Counted from the stretch's first letter, positions 1-13,300 are shown. The stretch: DNA of 64,000 bases from Rhinolophus ferrumequinum (GCF_004115265.2 NC_046293.1:24624173-24688172), one strand, 5' to 3'. Translations and numbers: made by a program. Notes: a model not told the origin generated them from the sequence alone.

Positions 1-51
1 GGACAAACAGGTACCTTAGGTGCCTTAGTAAGTCTCATGCTACCAAACTTC

Positions 52-292
52 TGAGTGGTTCTTTGTGTGGTCGCCAAACTAGCAGTATCAGCATCACCCA
101 GGAAGTTGTTAGAAATGGAAATTCTTGGGCTCCAACCTAAACCAACTGAATCAGAAATTTTGGGGTTGGGGCACAGAAATCTGTGTTTAAACAAGCCCTT
201 CAGGTGATTCTGATGGATCTCTAAGGCATTTAAATATCCCCTCCAGAATGAAAGTGATAGCACTTCTATAAAACATTTAGAGAACTGTTTGA
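52..292 (+). repeat. MER5A-like hAT-Charlie DNA transposon fragment
   Basis: The stretch runs from 'gtggttct' to 'gagaactg' and contains the family-typical phrases 'agtatcagcatcaccca', 'ttgttagaaatg' and 'ccttcaggtgattctgatg'. It is diverged, as expected for a transposon older than the placental radiation. Recognised from memory of the consensus; no alignment was run. Confidence 0.7.
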
Positions 293-424
293 AAGCACAT
301 ATAATAAAGATGTTTATGAAAGTGATTAATTTCAGGATACCTTGACATGATCAAAAAATAGACAGCCATCCATAAACACAAACAGGTCTAGGAGAGCTCT
401 GTGGTCCACTTAAAAAACTTTAGC

Positions 425-2335
425 TGCATGACCATGGAGCGGCCTCGGCCGACTTGATGTTTTCCAGTAACAGACCTCAAGAAGACAGCTGGTTAAAATC
501 TTTATTTGTCTGGAAAGTTGATCCAAGAAAAGATGCTCACTTTAGTCTCCTAGCCAAAAAGGAAACAAGCAGTCTGTACAAATGACAGATTCACAATGTT
601 CAACTAGAAGACATAGAAGCATATAACAAAATTTATCAAGAGGTGTTCCCAAAGATGTATGAAGATAAACATTACCCTTGTACTTTGGTAGGGACTTGGA
701 ACACGTGGTATGGCGAGCAGAATCAACATATCCACCTCTGGAGATATGAAGGAGGCTATCCCACCCTCACAGTCATGAATAAAACTCAGAGAAAATCAGG
801 AATTTGTGGAATACTGGAAGGCAAGAAGCAATATGTTTCTCTCTGGGAAGAATCAGCTGTTATTTGAATTTAGTTTCTGGAATGAGCCTGTTCCAACCAG
901 GACCTAATGTATATGAACTCAGATCTTACCAACTTCAACCAGGAACTATGATTGAATGGGGCAATTACTGGGTTCATGTAATTCACTTCAGACAGGACAA
1001 TAATGAAGCTGTTGGAAGATTCTTCTCTCAGAGTGGGCAGTTATATATGGTGCATCCTCTTAGGGTTTACAAGGATCTTCATACAATGGAAGATATACGG
1101 AATGCAGCATGGCATAAACATGGCTGGGAAGAATTGGTGTATTATGCAGTTCCACTTATTCAGGAAATGGAATCCAGAATCATGATCCCACTGAAGACCT
1201 CGCCCCTCCATTAAAGCTGCAGAATTTAGACGTGCCTACATAAATTTATGACAAGTACTTGTCATAAATTAATTTTAATTGCATATCAAGTGAAAAACAC
1301 TCAAATGTAAACTGCTGTACATAGCTTATGAGAGACCTCTTTTCTTTAAAATTTACATAATTAGAAGGAAACTATTACAGTTTGACTAATGGAAATGTAC
1401 TCTGTAGTCCTCTTTCGAAAATCCCTGTGTTTGTTAAATATAACTTATCATATTGAAACACTCCTCCCCACTCTCTGGGAGAAGAGGGCTCAAACTAAAA
1501 TTTGAATCAGCTCTAAATAAGAATCTATCCATGAAAAAAGCTAGCCATTTCTTTATAAAAAGTAAATCTATTTTATAATTACAGATTTTTTTGGATAAAT
1601 TTCTTATATCAGATAGAAATACAAATTTTATCATGTTTCTCTATTAAGTTTTTTTTTTTTGGAGTCTCAGACTAGGAACAAATTATGAGTGTACTCAATA
1701 CCTGAATGTTTTAATTCACTCTCATTTTCAATCAGTCGGCATGGTAAACAATGTGTCATTACTAAGCTGGTAGTGGCTGCCAAGGTACATTTAATCAGTA
1801 ATTCAGTCTTCATACAGTGTGTTGTGATGTCTCTGTATAACAGGGGAACAATGGCTTGAACTTGTGTACCGTATGTGATTTTGAAATGAACACCCTGAAC
1901 AGCACTAATTTTTATCTGTAACATCTTTCTATAACAAAACAAAAAGCACTAGAAAAATAGGTTTTAGTTTGTAAACAATCACTCATGACCTCAGATATTC
2001 TCCAATTATTCTAGTAAGCTCACAGCAGATACTTCCATGATCATGTATGAGAGGTGGTGCATGGTGGAGATTTAAATTAGCATAATGCTGCATACTTTGT
2101 CTAGCTCTGTTTGATTTAGTTTTTGATACAGTGTGCTGATTTTGTGACTATAATCATGTAAAAGTTCTGTTGAAATGAAATATTATGTCTGACCCCCAAA
2201 TTAGTTAATTTACATGTAAAAGAAAGTGTGAATAAATCTCATATCAAATATCAAACTTTTACATGTGAATGGTTTTCTCCAAGAACATATAAAAGTCAAT
2301 AAAATCCTAATTTAAAAAAAAGAAAAGAAAGAAAG
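425..2335 (+). pseudogene. NIPSNAP2P: NIPSNAP2 (GBAS) processed pseudogene
   Basis: This is an intronless, degraded copy of the mRNA for NIPSNAP2, a mitochondrial-matrix NIPSNAP-family protein. Frames in pieces match the parent: [20 protein letters not shown] near 475-540, EDKHYPCTLVGTWNTWYGEQ near 660-720, then [20 protein letters not shown] and [14 protein letters not shown] to the C-terminal [10 protein letters not shown] near 1210. Stops and frame changes interrupt it: a TGA after LYK near 582, a frame break near 770-800, another near 850. The 5' end of the parent reading frame is missing. About 1.1 kb of 3' UTR follows, with AATAAA near 2298 and an A-rich tail. Direct repeats 'aaactttagc' flank it at 415-424 and 2336-2345. 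These marks identify an L1-driven retrocopy. No promoter of its own is visible and I see no reason to think it is expressed. Confidence 0.92.
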
Positions 2336-2345
2336 AAACTTTAGC

Positions 2346-5300
2346 AACACAGTGGAACAAAAACCCTGAGAAGAACCACACAAGAACAGACGGAAGACAG
2401 TTTCATTTTGCCCGCATCCTCCCACCCCTCCAGCCAGCACTGCTCAGCACCAAGAGTCAACTACCCAGAGAGGAAGTTGATCACTCATCCAACTGCTCCT
2501 TTCCCAGTAAGGGAAAGGAATAGTTGGGTGAGTGATCAACTTCTTTACCATTTTGAGGAACTTCAGAAAGCTCCTGCTTCAGTGTCACCACACTGGCAAA
2601 GTTGAGATGCATAGAGATGGCTAGGAACAAGGGAAAAAAGCAGGGGCTACCAACATCAGCCATACAGCAGGAGAGATCAAAGTTCAGTGATCTGCTCTGC
2701 AGACAAACCCAGCAGATTTCACCACTGCAGAAACTAAGCACTTTAGTGGACCACCTGCAGATTTCACTCAGCTTTCACCTGAGTCCCTTCCCACTCTTTC
2801 CAACACTTCCACCTCAACCCTCACTGGAGTCTTTGAACCACATCTGCAGCCAGTTCAGGTCTCTGCAGCTGCAGCAGCACAGACCCCAGCAGGTGACCCC
2901 AAACACCATGTGCACACTTGAGGCTAGCCTCTCCTGCTGTGCCCTTGCATGCTAGTACCAGCCACCACTGCAGCCACACCCCAAGGGGGAACTGCAACTA
3001 CTGGAGAGCACACCAACAGCCAGGGCCCCCGTATCTTCCAGTAAGCCCAGAGTTGGCTCCAGCCTTGCTGCCTGCCCTGGCTCCCACCATTATGTGTATT
3101 TCTGTAACTGGTCGCAGTCACTCCATAGGCACCTGTAGCTGGTTCCCACAAACAAGTGTGCACACACCACTGGCTCTAGCCACCATCACTGGCTGCCCCG
3201 GTCTCTAGCCCTGGACCTGGAGGCATTGCAGAGGACCCCAAAAGCCTTTACAGCCTCTGTGACCCCCTGCAGTGCTCACCAAGGATCACAGTTGTCGATG
3301 CTGTGGACCTCAGCAGCCTGAGCTGAAACCACATCATGTCCCCCCCACAGATCCAGAGCAACTACACACCCAGCATTTGGCACCCTGCACTGCTAGACTT
3401 GGCGGCACACATGCTCCAGCATGCTCCCACGCACAGGTGAAAGTCTTCCCTTACCAAAATCAGTCCACAAGTCTGCAAGAGGTGACTGCTTCGAAAAGAC
3501 AACTACAATAGCTGCAGGGATAACAAAGAATCAGGAAAACAATTAAAAGAATAGAGTAAACCTCTAGTAATTGGCCCCCAAAAATGGAAATCAGGAATTA
3601 CTGATAAGGAATTCAAAATAGTTGTTCTAAAGCTGCTCAGAGATAGACAAGAAAACACAAGTAAACAATTTAATGATATCAGAAAAACAATTCAAGAAAA
3701 AAATGGGAAGTTCAACAAAGAGAACATAAAAATGAACCACATAGAAATTTTGGACATGAAGAATATAATGACTGAACTGAAGAATTCAAGAGCTTCAGCA
3801 ACAGACTCAACCAAGCAGAAGAATCAGTGATCGAGAAGACAGATCAATTGAAATTATCCAAAGGAACAAAAAGAAAAAAATGGAAAGGGAAGAAAAGCCT
3901 ACAGGACTTACAGGAAACTATTAAGACAAATAATCCACACATCATTAGAGTCCCAGAAGAAAAGAGGGAGAAAGGAACTCCATTCTGAGACTCAGACTGG
4001 TAGGAGTGATGTTTGGGGCCCATTCACATGGAAAGATGCTCAACACCAGTAATCAAAAAGAAAATGCAAATTAAAACCACAATGAAACATCACTTCACAC
4101 TTCTTAGAAGGGTTATCCTCAAGAAGAACAAAAGATAACAAGGGTTGGCAAAGATATGGGAAAAAAAGAGAACATCTGTACACTGTTGGTGGGAAAGCAA
4201 ACTGGTACACCCACTATGAAAAACAGTATGGCGTTTCCTCAAAAAACTAAAAATAGAACTATAATATAATCTAAAATTCCACTTCTGGGTATATAGCCAA
4301 AGGAAATGAAAACAGGATATCAAAGAGAGACATGCATTCCCACGTTTACTGCAGCATTATTCACAATAGCCAAGATATGGAAACAACGTAAGTGTTCATT
4401 TATAATGAATGGATAAAGGTATGGTATACGAACCCAAGAGTATTATTCAGCCATGAGAAAGGAAATCCTGCCATTTGCCACTACATGGATGGACCCTGGG
4501 GGTATGATTGAGTGAGATAAGGCAGACACAGAAATAGTATATAATCCCACTTCTATGTGAAATCTAAAAAAGCCAAATTCTTTTTTTTTTTTTTTTAAAG
4601 ATTTTATTGGAGAAGGGGAACAGGACTTTATTGGGGAACAGTGTGTACTTCCAGGACTTTTTTCCAAGTCAAGTTGTTGTCCTTTCAATCTGAGTTGGGG
4701 AGGTTGCCATTCAGCTTCAAGGTGTTGTCCTTTCAATCTTAGTTGTGGAGGGTGCCATTCAGCTTCAAGTTGTTGTCCTTTCAGTCTTAGTTGTGGAGGA
4801 CGCAGCTCAGCTCCAGGTCCAGTTGCCATTGCTAATTGCAGGGGGTGCAGCCCACCATCCTTTGCGGGAGTCGAACTGGCAACCTTGTGGTTGAAAGGAC
4901 GCACTCCAACCAACTGAGCCATCCGGGAGGCAGCTCAGCTCAAGGTGCAGTGTTCAATCTTAGTTGCAGGGGCAGAGCCCACCATCCCTTGCAGGACTCA
5001 AGGAGTTGACCCGGCAACCTTGTGGTTGAGAGCGCACTGGCCCATGTAGGAATCAAACTGGCAGCCTTCGGAGTTAGGAGCACGGAGCTCCAACCGCCTG
5101 AGCCACCGGGCCAACCCTAAAAAAGCCAAATTCATAGGAACAGAGTGGATTGGTGGTTACCAGGGGCTGGGGGAGGAGGGAGGATTGGGGAGATGTGGTT
5201 TAAAGGTAAAAATCTTGCAACCAGTAGACACGTAAGTCCTAGAGATCTGATGTACAGCACAGCCATTACAGACAATACTGTATTATAAATTTCAAAGCTA

Positions 5301-5490
5301 CAACATCTTAATTGTTCCCACCACAAAAAAAGAAATTGATAATTATGTGATGTGATAGAAATGTTATCTAACACTATGGTGGTAATCATATTGCAATATA
5401 TAAATGTATCAAATTAACATGTACACCTAAATGTATACAATGTTATATGTCAGTTATATCTCAAAAATTAAATATTTTAAAAAAGAAAAG
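2346..5490 (+). mobile_element. L1 element, 5' UTR kept, middle deleted
   Basis: From about 2346 to 3540 the sequence is GC-rich and resembles an L1 5' UTR. From about 3590 to 3990 it matches the start of L1 ORF1 (the 'aaaacaattcaagaaaaaaatggg' and 'tgactgaactgaagaattcaa' type phrases). Near 4000 it jumps to the 3' end of ORF2 and the 3' UTR ('ggttggcaaagatatggg', 'gcagcattattcacaatagcc', 'ggttaccaggggctgggg'). Most of ORF1 and nearly all of ORF2 are absent. A SINE splits the 3' part at 4581-5116. The element ends in an A-rich tail near 5460-5490. It is a mammalian L1M-type copy, not active. Confidence 0.8.
4581..5116 (-). mobile_element. Dimeric tRNA-derived SINE (bat type) inside L1
   Basis: Read on the minus strand this has a tRNA-like head, 'ccctccacaactaagattgaaaggacaac'-type monomers and an A tail, seen on the plus strand as T-run 4581-4596. 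Two heads are present, one ending near 4925 and one near 5110. Direct repeats 'aaaaaagccaaattc' at 4566-4580 and 5119-5133 are a clear target-site duplication, so it landed inside the L1 3' UTR after the L1 did. Confidence 0.9.
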
Positions 5491-5564
5491 CCCATCGTGT
5501 TGCCTATATACTTATCATCTCATTGTACATTCTGATAGCCAGAATTAGATAGACTACCACGCCA

Positions 5565-5810
5565 GGGGCGCCATTTGGCTCAGTTGGTTAGTGCGCAGTG
5601 CTCATAATACCAACATCGCTGGTTCGAGTCCTACATGGGCCAGTGAGCTGCACCCTCCACAACTAGACAGAGAACAACAGCTTGACTTGGAGCTGAACTG
5701 CACCCTCCACAACTAGATTGAAAACAATGACTTGACTTGGAGCTGATAGGTCCTGGAAAAACACACTGTTCCTCAATATTCCCCAATAAAAATTTAAAAA
5801 AACAAAACAA
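5565..5810 (+). mobile_element. Monomeric tRNA-derived SINE
   Basis: The head 'ggctcagttggttagtgcg' is followed by 'ggttcgagtcctacatgggcc' (B-box-like), two 'ctccacaactaga' units and a tail with 'ccccaataaaaattt'. It is shorter than the dimeric copies elsewhere in the window and forms a second subfamily with 14710-14912 and 36219-36414. Confidence 0.85.
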
Positions 5811-5842
5811 AATCAAGCCAAGCAGCAGTAGTAGTAGCACTA

Positions 5843-6025
5843 ACATAGTTTACCATGTGCCAAGCCCTGTTCTAAGCACTTTAAAATTTTAACTTTATTG
5901 TCAAAATACTCTATAAAATAGGAACTATTATCCTCATTTTGCATATGAGGAAACTAAGGCAAACAAATGTTAAATAACTTGTCCAATGTCAAAAAGCCAG
6001 TAAGTAGCAGAGCAAACTTTTTTTA
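5843..6025 (-). repeat. MIR SINE
   Basis: The reverse-oriented MIR core is recognisable from 'accatgtgccaagccctgttctaagc' through 'atatgaggaaactaaggc' to 'agtaagtagcagagc'. An ancient mammalian tRNA-SINE fragment. Confidence 0.8.
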
Positions 6026-7270
6026 CCAAGCCCATCTGTCTCCTCCCAAACCCATGCTCATAAACACTATTCTTTAGCGCCCATTAATCATCTATTTTGG
6101 TGGGACTCAGGGAGGGAGGAGGTATGAAAATTAATGAGTATATTCCCCATTCAAATATTTAAGTATTAAAGTCTGAAGGAAGTATTATTCTGTATTTCAT
6201 TTTCTGCCTGTCCAAATAGCTATTTTTCCACATTCCCTACAAATTTTGAATCAGTGCATTTAGACAGCATAGACGAAATGTCCCTTGACAGTCTTCATTT
6301 ATGTCTTTATATTTAAATGCTTCCCATCTCCACCAAGTCTGAGCATTTCCTACAATTGTGCTAGTCGCTACAAGGAGCACGCCCTCTAGTGGCCCCATGC
6401 TGATATGCAGCTACATAAAACGCACAAAGTGCTCCAATGACCTTTCTTTCCTATTACAGGTTCAATGGCAGAGCTCACGATAAGAAAAAAGAAAACACTG
6501 AAAAGCAAAATTTTACAAATCATAATGGGTCTTAATGCATTAGTTTGTCTGAGAGGAACAACACTATCTTTAGATTGATAGGATGGAACGAGAGGTCACA
6601 ATGGACAAGTATTTTACTCTTGGCTCAGCTATAGGCAATTCAGGTATGCCAGAGCTTCTTTTTAAAAGAGATACCATCCCTATATCTTGATTTCTTTCTA
6701 AAGGGGTCAAAAAATAGCAATTCTTATAAATTCCTGAAATAAATGCCAGCCCATAGAATTGCTGTGAAAACCATCACAAGCCTATACATCCTCCAGGCTT
6801 AAGGGACCTACAAATAAACTTTTTCTTTTCTTTCTCAAGAGACTATGTAATTGATGGGAAAAGCTTGAGTTTGAGTTCTGTAGTCACAAACCATGTGTAA
6901 TTTTCTTCATGTATAGTAAAGAGGCAATAACAGAAGTGATTTTTTTTTTAAAGCTAGAAAGTAACTAAAATATAACCAAAGTGCAGTGTACTCGTTAGCC
7001 AGTTATGGTAATTAATACAGTAAGCTACCAAATTTATCAGCAGCTGTCCCACGCACTATCCAATTTTCCTTTTCCCAGGCCATAAGTTCTAAGTACCAAA
7101 GTAAAATGTCTTCACCACTGCTTCTTGATCCCTAATATTGACTGACTCTGGAGCACATAAATGAGATTTTCTGCAACTATGACAAAGCATGTAAGAAATA
7201 TTTATGTCATGTAGCTAGGAACAACTCAAGTGAGAATGAGTAAAAGGAAAATACCCTTTCTAGTCCTTCT
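6026..7270. other. Intergenic, no gene seen
   Basis: AT-rich, mostly single-copy-looking DNA. No coding frame of interest and no repeat I can name, apart from the CTCF-like motif at 6378-6395. Confidence 0.5.
6378..6395 (-). promoter_or_regulatory. CTCF-like motif
   Basis: On the minus strand the sequence reads GGGGCCACTAGAGGGCGT, close to the CTCF core CCACnAGrGGGC. The motif is seen directly; binding is inference. Confidence 0.5.
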
Positions 7271-7870
7271 TCACTGAAATCACTATTAATTCAACAAATA
7301 GTTAAGGAGCATCTACTATCTAGAAAGACATATGGCAAGTACAGTGAGCAGATAAAAATGAAGACATGGTCCTCATATTCAAAGAGCTTATGAACTAATG
7401 AGGAAGAGTTCAACAGCAACCCAAAGAAAATGAGAGATCAGGGTGAAAGGATACAATACAACATTTCATGAAGTAGTATTTGTGCTAGCTTTACAGGATG
7501 GGAAGGATTTCAACAGGCAGGTATGGAGGGGAAGGAATTCTAAGTAGAGAGAATTTTAGTAAGCATTCGGTGCTCATAGTGCTGATGGTATTTGAAAAAT
7601 GACTAGCACCCTGGTTTGCTGGAGCATACTGTTGAGTAAAAAGGAAAACTGAAAGTTGAGAATGAAATGGTACTTTGGACTTTATTCTGTAAGCAAAGGA
7701 AAATCATTAAAAGCAATGAGTAGGGGAGGAAAGGGCATGAGCAGGGCTTGGTTTTAGGAAGATTATTCTGGTGGCAACATGTAAACTGAATTGGAGCTAA
7801 GAAAGCTACAGACAAGCTGACTACCTAGGTTATGAGAATAGAGGAAATGAGGAGTAATAAAGGTTCATAA
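7270..7870 (-). repeat. L2 LINE 3' end
   Basis: Reverse-oriented L2 3' UTR phrases occur in order: 'catctactatctagaaagac', 'tcatattcaaagagctta', 'ggactttattctgtaagc', 'gattattctggtggc'. Diverged by many substitutions. Confidence 0.7.
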
Positions 7871-8058
7871 TTCAACCATGATTGATGACATTTTCCCCAA
7901 AACAAAACCTGAGGATTAGGATATACTTCTATCAGTGACAGTGCCTCACACCTCAGTAATGTAAGAAAGGCTTTGGTTAGGGAAGCCAGTGAATCCCGAC
8001 CCTAGGAGAGCAAATGGGGAGCTATGTTGGAATCTCTGGAGAGAGCAGTATGTGTTAC

Positions 8059-8060
<2 letters not shown>

Positions 8061-8099
<39 letters not shown>
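8061..8099. repeat. (CA)n microsatellite
   Basis: About 19 perfect CA units. Likely length-variable. Confidence 0.98.
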
Positions 8100-8102
<3 letters not shown>

Positions 8103-8414
8103 CACACATATTATTCTGATTCTCCTGTAACAATCACTGAATAAGAATTCCAAGATCCTCTGGCTTCCAGTCTCTGACTCTGACTTTAGTTCTGTCTCTT
8201 ACCCTGATTTCCTTCATTTATGCTGATTATATAATAGTTCTAGGATGTGAGAAGTGGCCTAGAACATGAAGATAACTTGAAGCAAGTGAAATTAACAGTA
8301 CCAGCAAATAAATACTGAATACAAGGAATCTCTAGGATTACTCTGGGGGTTTAGAACCACGAGCAGAGTGTAGCCTAACTTCTTAAAAGCTCCTACTTCT
8401 TGAAAAAGAATAAT

Positions 8415-10345
8415 AGCTATAAAATGTCTTTTTATTACCTACTGGCCCATTTATATTGGATCAATTAAAAAAGGTAATGAAACATGCAAATTAAAAGATA
8501 AAGAGACACTACCTTTTTCCATACTTTTAATTACCATTATTGCACCAATACAGCATATGCTTTATATACATATATCTTAAACTTCATCATCAATTTTTCA
8601 GCAATTCAAATACATAATATATTATCATCTTGAGAATACAAAGAACACAACATGGAGGAAGATTGAGAAAATAGGTTCCCAATAGTTAGTCACTAGTGAT
8701 TCTATAGACTTTCCTTTTAGTGTTTTCTATTGGAATTTTAAAATGCCCCGCCATGGCTCTATAAGTATAGAGCTGCCTAGAAGTGGAGGCAATGAAAAAA
8801 GGATGGATTCAAAGTTAAAAAGAGTCGAGAAGGAAATCTAGGACAGAGAACGTATTTTGAAACTAAATATAAGGACTCCATTCAGTCAGAGTATACACGT
8901 CCAAACAGGTGCTAAGGGAAGAAATAATATCCTCCCATTTCATCCTCAAAATTGCCATTAACAAACAAAACAGATAGTGCCCAATCAACTAAGACAGGGA
9001 ACTCTCTTCACAGCATTGTAAAAGGAATGGTGTGGGGCAAAGGAAAAGAAGTGACGGGAGAGCAACTTGCTTTTGAGATATCCTGGGTGATGGGTATCAA
9101 AACGGTAACTTGGGCAAAACCTATCACAGGTAAAGCTGTGATTCTCCAGCTTCCTTCATAAATGATGATACATATAATAGCAGCTTTTCTATTGAAAAAT
9201 TAGATAGACTGAAAAGTAAATGTTTACGGAAAGGGGCCAGATACCCAGGCAGCAAGGCAATGTGGGTACTGAACAAGTGTCAAGTGCTTTCAACCTCTCT
9301 GCTCTACAAATCAGGTTAAAAACTCTAAACCCTCAACTTTAGGTAAAACAATGGGACAAATACAAAGTAACGCTGTGCTTCAAATGTAGCAATTAGATGA
9401 AGCAGCAAGAAAGTACAGGTCCTCCAATAATGTCATTTTGTCATACTGTTGATGATACGCCATAGGAACCTAACTCTTGTTTATATCGATTAGCCCATGG
9501 TAAAATTGGCTTTGTTGTAAGTTGTTTAAAGTCACAAAACCTACTGATGACGTTGAAGACTTACTGTAAACACTTCTCTAGAATATAACTTGGAAAACAC
9601 AGCTCCTTGACTCTCCTTCACCCAAGAGACACCCACTGATCAAAGATGTTGCACTATTCAACAAACAAAAGAATAGTGGAGGCTCCACCAACACAACCCT
9701 CTTATTATAGGAAGAGACATGTAAACACATGAGAGGGTGATGGAGCTGCACTCAGCACTAGATGTTCACTGAACTGGATAAGCCTGAAGGAGGATACATA
9801 GCAGCGACCCAAGAAACAGGTCCTTCTTCATTTCCATCCCTATCAAAATTCTAAATTTGTAAACACTGAGGTCAGTCTGTCCATTTTCAGAGTCTTGGGT
9901 TAGCAGAAAAGAAATTTCAAGGTTTCTGTCTCTCCTAAAAAAACTCAATAGGGCTTCACAAAGAGACACACAGGGTCATGAGATGATTCTGAAATATGTT
10001 AAAGAATTTAAAAGATGGAGAAAAATTATGCAGATGTGGGAGGTCATGTCCCCCTCACAGAGACCCTGGCCTTTTAAGCCCTGCATAGTCAGCCACAAGT
10101 ATGAGAAGAGCCACTACTCCCCTGCCTTGATAGTGAAGAGGAGATAAGCGATACTTTCTTGGCTGTACAGCAAGTAACAACATAGGGGAGCAACATAAAC
10201 CAGCATGAACGTAATAGCAAAGCTATGAAAGATTGTCCAGTTATGGTTCTGGGGAGAGAAGGGATTCCTAACTTCCCTCACAGATTGGTGCCCTCAAGGT
10301 CATTTTTATTCTTCAAGTCTGTCCTTAATGTCCTGCCCATGCTAT
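8415..10345 (-). other. NECAP1: Probable NECAP1 3' UTR
   Basis: The stretch downstream of the NECAP1 stop is free of recognisable repeats. On the minus strand an AATAAA lies at 8436-8431, which would give a UTR of about 1.9 kb. A closer AATAAA (10310-10305) lies only 36 nt past the stop and could serve a very short isoform. Which site is used cannot be told from sequence alone. Confidence 0.35.
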
Positions 10346-10394
10346 TCAGAACTGGACCCAGTTAGATGGCTGTGGTGCCTGGTTTGGAACAGAG
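10346..10394 (-). CDS. NECAP1: NECAP1 coding exon 8
   Basis: Encodes the tail [15 protein letters not shown] and TGA after a TTGCAG acceptor. WVQF is the terminal AP-2 ear ligand. Confidence 0.95.
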
Positions 10395-13300
10395 CTGCAA
10401 GACAGAACAGAGAGAAAGCCAAAGGCATAGTATTAGGACAGCTACTCCATTCTTTACTTAATAGTTTCAAAGAAATCGCTACCCAGAATTTCTGAAACTT
10501 CACAGCAATTCTACTTAGCAAGGCCTGAAATACCCACCTCCAGCTTCACCCTACAGTTTTCTTATCTCACCATCCCAGTACTCCTATAGTTCCTTACCTA
10601 GAATTCCTGCCAAAGATTCTATATGACCTACGAATGCCCTGATCAAAGATTTCGTCTGATTGTACATATCATCCATACCCTGACTGAGAGTATGTTACAC
10701 CCATACCTGGACGCAGTACTAAAGTCTCCCCACAAGTCATTGTTTGAAGAAACTGGCGCTGGTGCTGATGTGGTGACAGGAGCAGGAGAATCCAGATCTA
10801 AAAGGATATCTGAATACAAGGTAAAAGAAGAAAAAAGGAGGAACAGGAAATGAAAACATATGTTCACACAAAAATCTATATACAGAAGCTTTATTTATAA
10901 TAGCCAAAAATTGGAAACAACCCAGATATCTTTACATGGGTGATGGTTAAACATGCTGTGGTACATCCACGCCATGGAATACTACTCAGCAATAAATAGG
11001 AAGAAACTATTGATATACGCAACAATTTGGATGAAAGCTCAAGGGAATTAGGCTGAGTGGAAAAAGCCAATCCCAAAAGATTATATACTATACAATTCCA
11101 TTTATATAACATTCCTGAAGTGACAAAAGTATAGAGATGGAAAACAGATTAGTGGTTGTCAAAAGTTAGGGACTGGTGGGGTGGGTGAGGAGGGAAAGAG
11201 ACTGGGAGGGAGGGAGGGATGGTTATTAAAGGGTGACACAAGGGATCCTTGTAGTGATAGAACTGTTCTGTATGCTGACCATGGTGATGAATCCAGAAAC
11301 CTACACACAATACAACTGCACATATACACACAAATGAGAACACGTAAAACTGGTGAAATCTAAGCAGTAGACAGTATCAATGCCAATTTCCTGGCTGAGA
11401 TATTAGACTACAGTTTTGTAAAACGTTACCATTGAGGGAAACTGGGTAAAGGATACAAGGGATTTCTTGGGATTATCTTTATAACTTCATGTGAACGTAC
11501 AAACGTCTCAAAATAAAAAATTTAATTTAAAAAATAAAAAAATAAATCTTAGATATTATCTCCAGTGTCTTCTGGTTAACACTTATTATAACTCCCAGAC
11601 TGTAATAACCTGGTTCTCTAGTCTTAGGAAAACTCCTTTCTGCGTTCCAATCTTTGCAATTCTTTAAATGTAAATATATCTATTATTTTCCCCACCAGAT
11701 AGTAAAGAACAACAAAAATGTATTCACAAACACAGACATCTCATTTTCTCCCAACAGCCCTGGTGAACAAATGAAAAAGTTAAGAAATAACATTTACTCA
11801 ATGGTTACTATGTGCCAAGTACTGTGCTAGGTGCCCTCACATCACTTAACTTTCACAATCCTGGGGTGGTTTTACGTCTCTATTTTGCAGATCAAGATAC
11901 TGACACTCAAGAGACTTTAATGTTACCAAGCATATTCAGATATAAAGGGACAGAGCTATGACTGAAATCTTGGTCCATCTGACTCAGGCCTACTAGCACG
12001 TAACCAAGGTACAATGAAGGAAATAGTCTTTTTGATATCCACCCATTTTCTGCCAAAGAACCTACCACATACCATGACTCTCGGTCCACTAGAAAAGCTT
12101 TGATCCCTTGCTAGAGGCTGTCAGAAATCACTTTGTCAGTACCAAGTGCCATTTGATAACAAAAACATCAACACTCTCCTTGACAAAAAGGCATTCTCCA
12201 ATTACAACCTAAGTATGATTTCTGAAAGTTAAAAGTACTAGAGAGATTTACCTGCATCACTACCTCCATGGTTAGATTTTTGAATGGGTGGTGGAGTGAC
12301 ATGATTGCTGATGGCAACTGAGGAGGAAGGTGGGGGAATAGTGATTTTGCCTCCAGGTGGGGGTGGGAGTAAGCTTAGGCCCCCAGTCCCTGCAGTCTTG
12401 GGCTTAGAAGCACTTCCTTTCTTGGTTGTAATGTTCTACAAAAAAAGAAAAAGAAGGAGAGCAAGAGAGAAAAAAAGAGAAGTCACAGACTTCTGGAAAT
12501 ATAGGAAGGGGGGCAAAAACCATACTCACCCCAATACTCAACTTGATGGTCTGTCCTTCCTTGAAGCCCAGATCCAACTTGGGACGAGTGTCCATTTCCT
12601 GAGATTCTTTGGAAATCTCAGATTCCTGCTTTACCCACCTTCAGTAAAAGAGCAAGTTATCTTAATTTGGGATTCCCTGAAAGCAGGGTTTGACACACAA
12701 ATTTGAGTGTAACTAATTTATGCAAAACAAGATTCCAGAAAGCACAGTGAGGGAACTGAAGAGTTAGAAGTGGGAGAGCAAGAAAGAGGACAACTGGGGC
12801 TCAATACCACTGAGGAATGAAACATAATGTACATTAAACTTGTCCCTACAAAGGAGGGCATTTAGTCACCAATTCCCATTCGCCTGGGAAAGGGCTGACC
12901 CTGAAGGAACGTTAATTCCTCAGTCCTTCCAGGTTGTACCCCTGTATTAACTGGCCTTCTGAGGCAGAAAAGCAGAGGTACGTGCCTTGAGGTAGGAAGC
13001 GACAGTGTGGATGGTACTGTCCACCACAGCTACACCAAAATCAGGTGGGCTGAAGAAATGTTGCAATAGGCACAAAACATGTCACTATATGAAATAACAA
13101 AACTGGCATGTAACTCCCCACATATCTAATATACAGCCCTGATACTGTATGCCTCTCTCAGCCACCTAAAAACAAGGGCACCCCCAGAGGCATAAACAAA
13201 AGCATGATCACAAACCATTGTACAAGGAATCAAAAACATATTCTGGGCTATACGGAAAGGATAAACTAGATACAAAGATAATATATGGACAAAGAATCAA

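Noticed and set aside
643-1214. Two plus-strand frames with NIPSNAP homology as live genes
   Set aside because: They are pieces of one interrupted retrocopy with poly(A) and target duplications.
4443-4922. 159-codon minus-strand frame beginning MAQLVGVRPF
   Set aside because: It is translation of SINE monomers; the same peptide recurs at 24541 and 34246 in other SINE copies.
10305-10310. Poly(A) signal for NECAP1 36 nt after the stop
   Set aside because: Kept only as a possible minor site; such a short UTR is unlike the known gene and unique sequence continues for nearly 2 kb.
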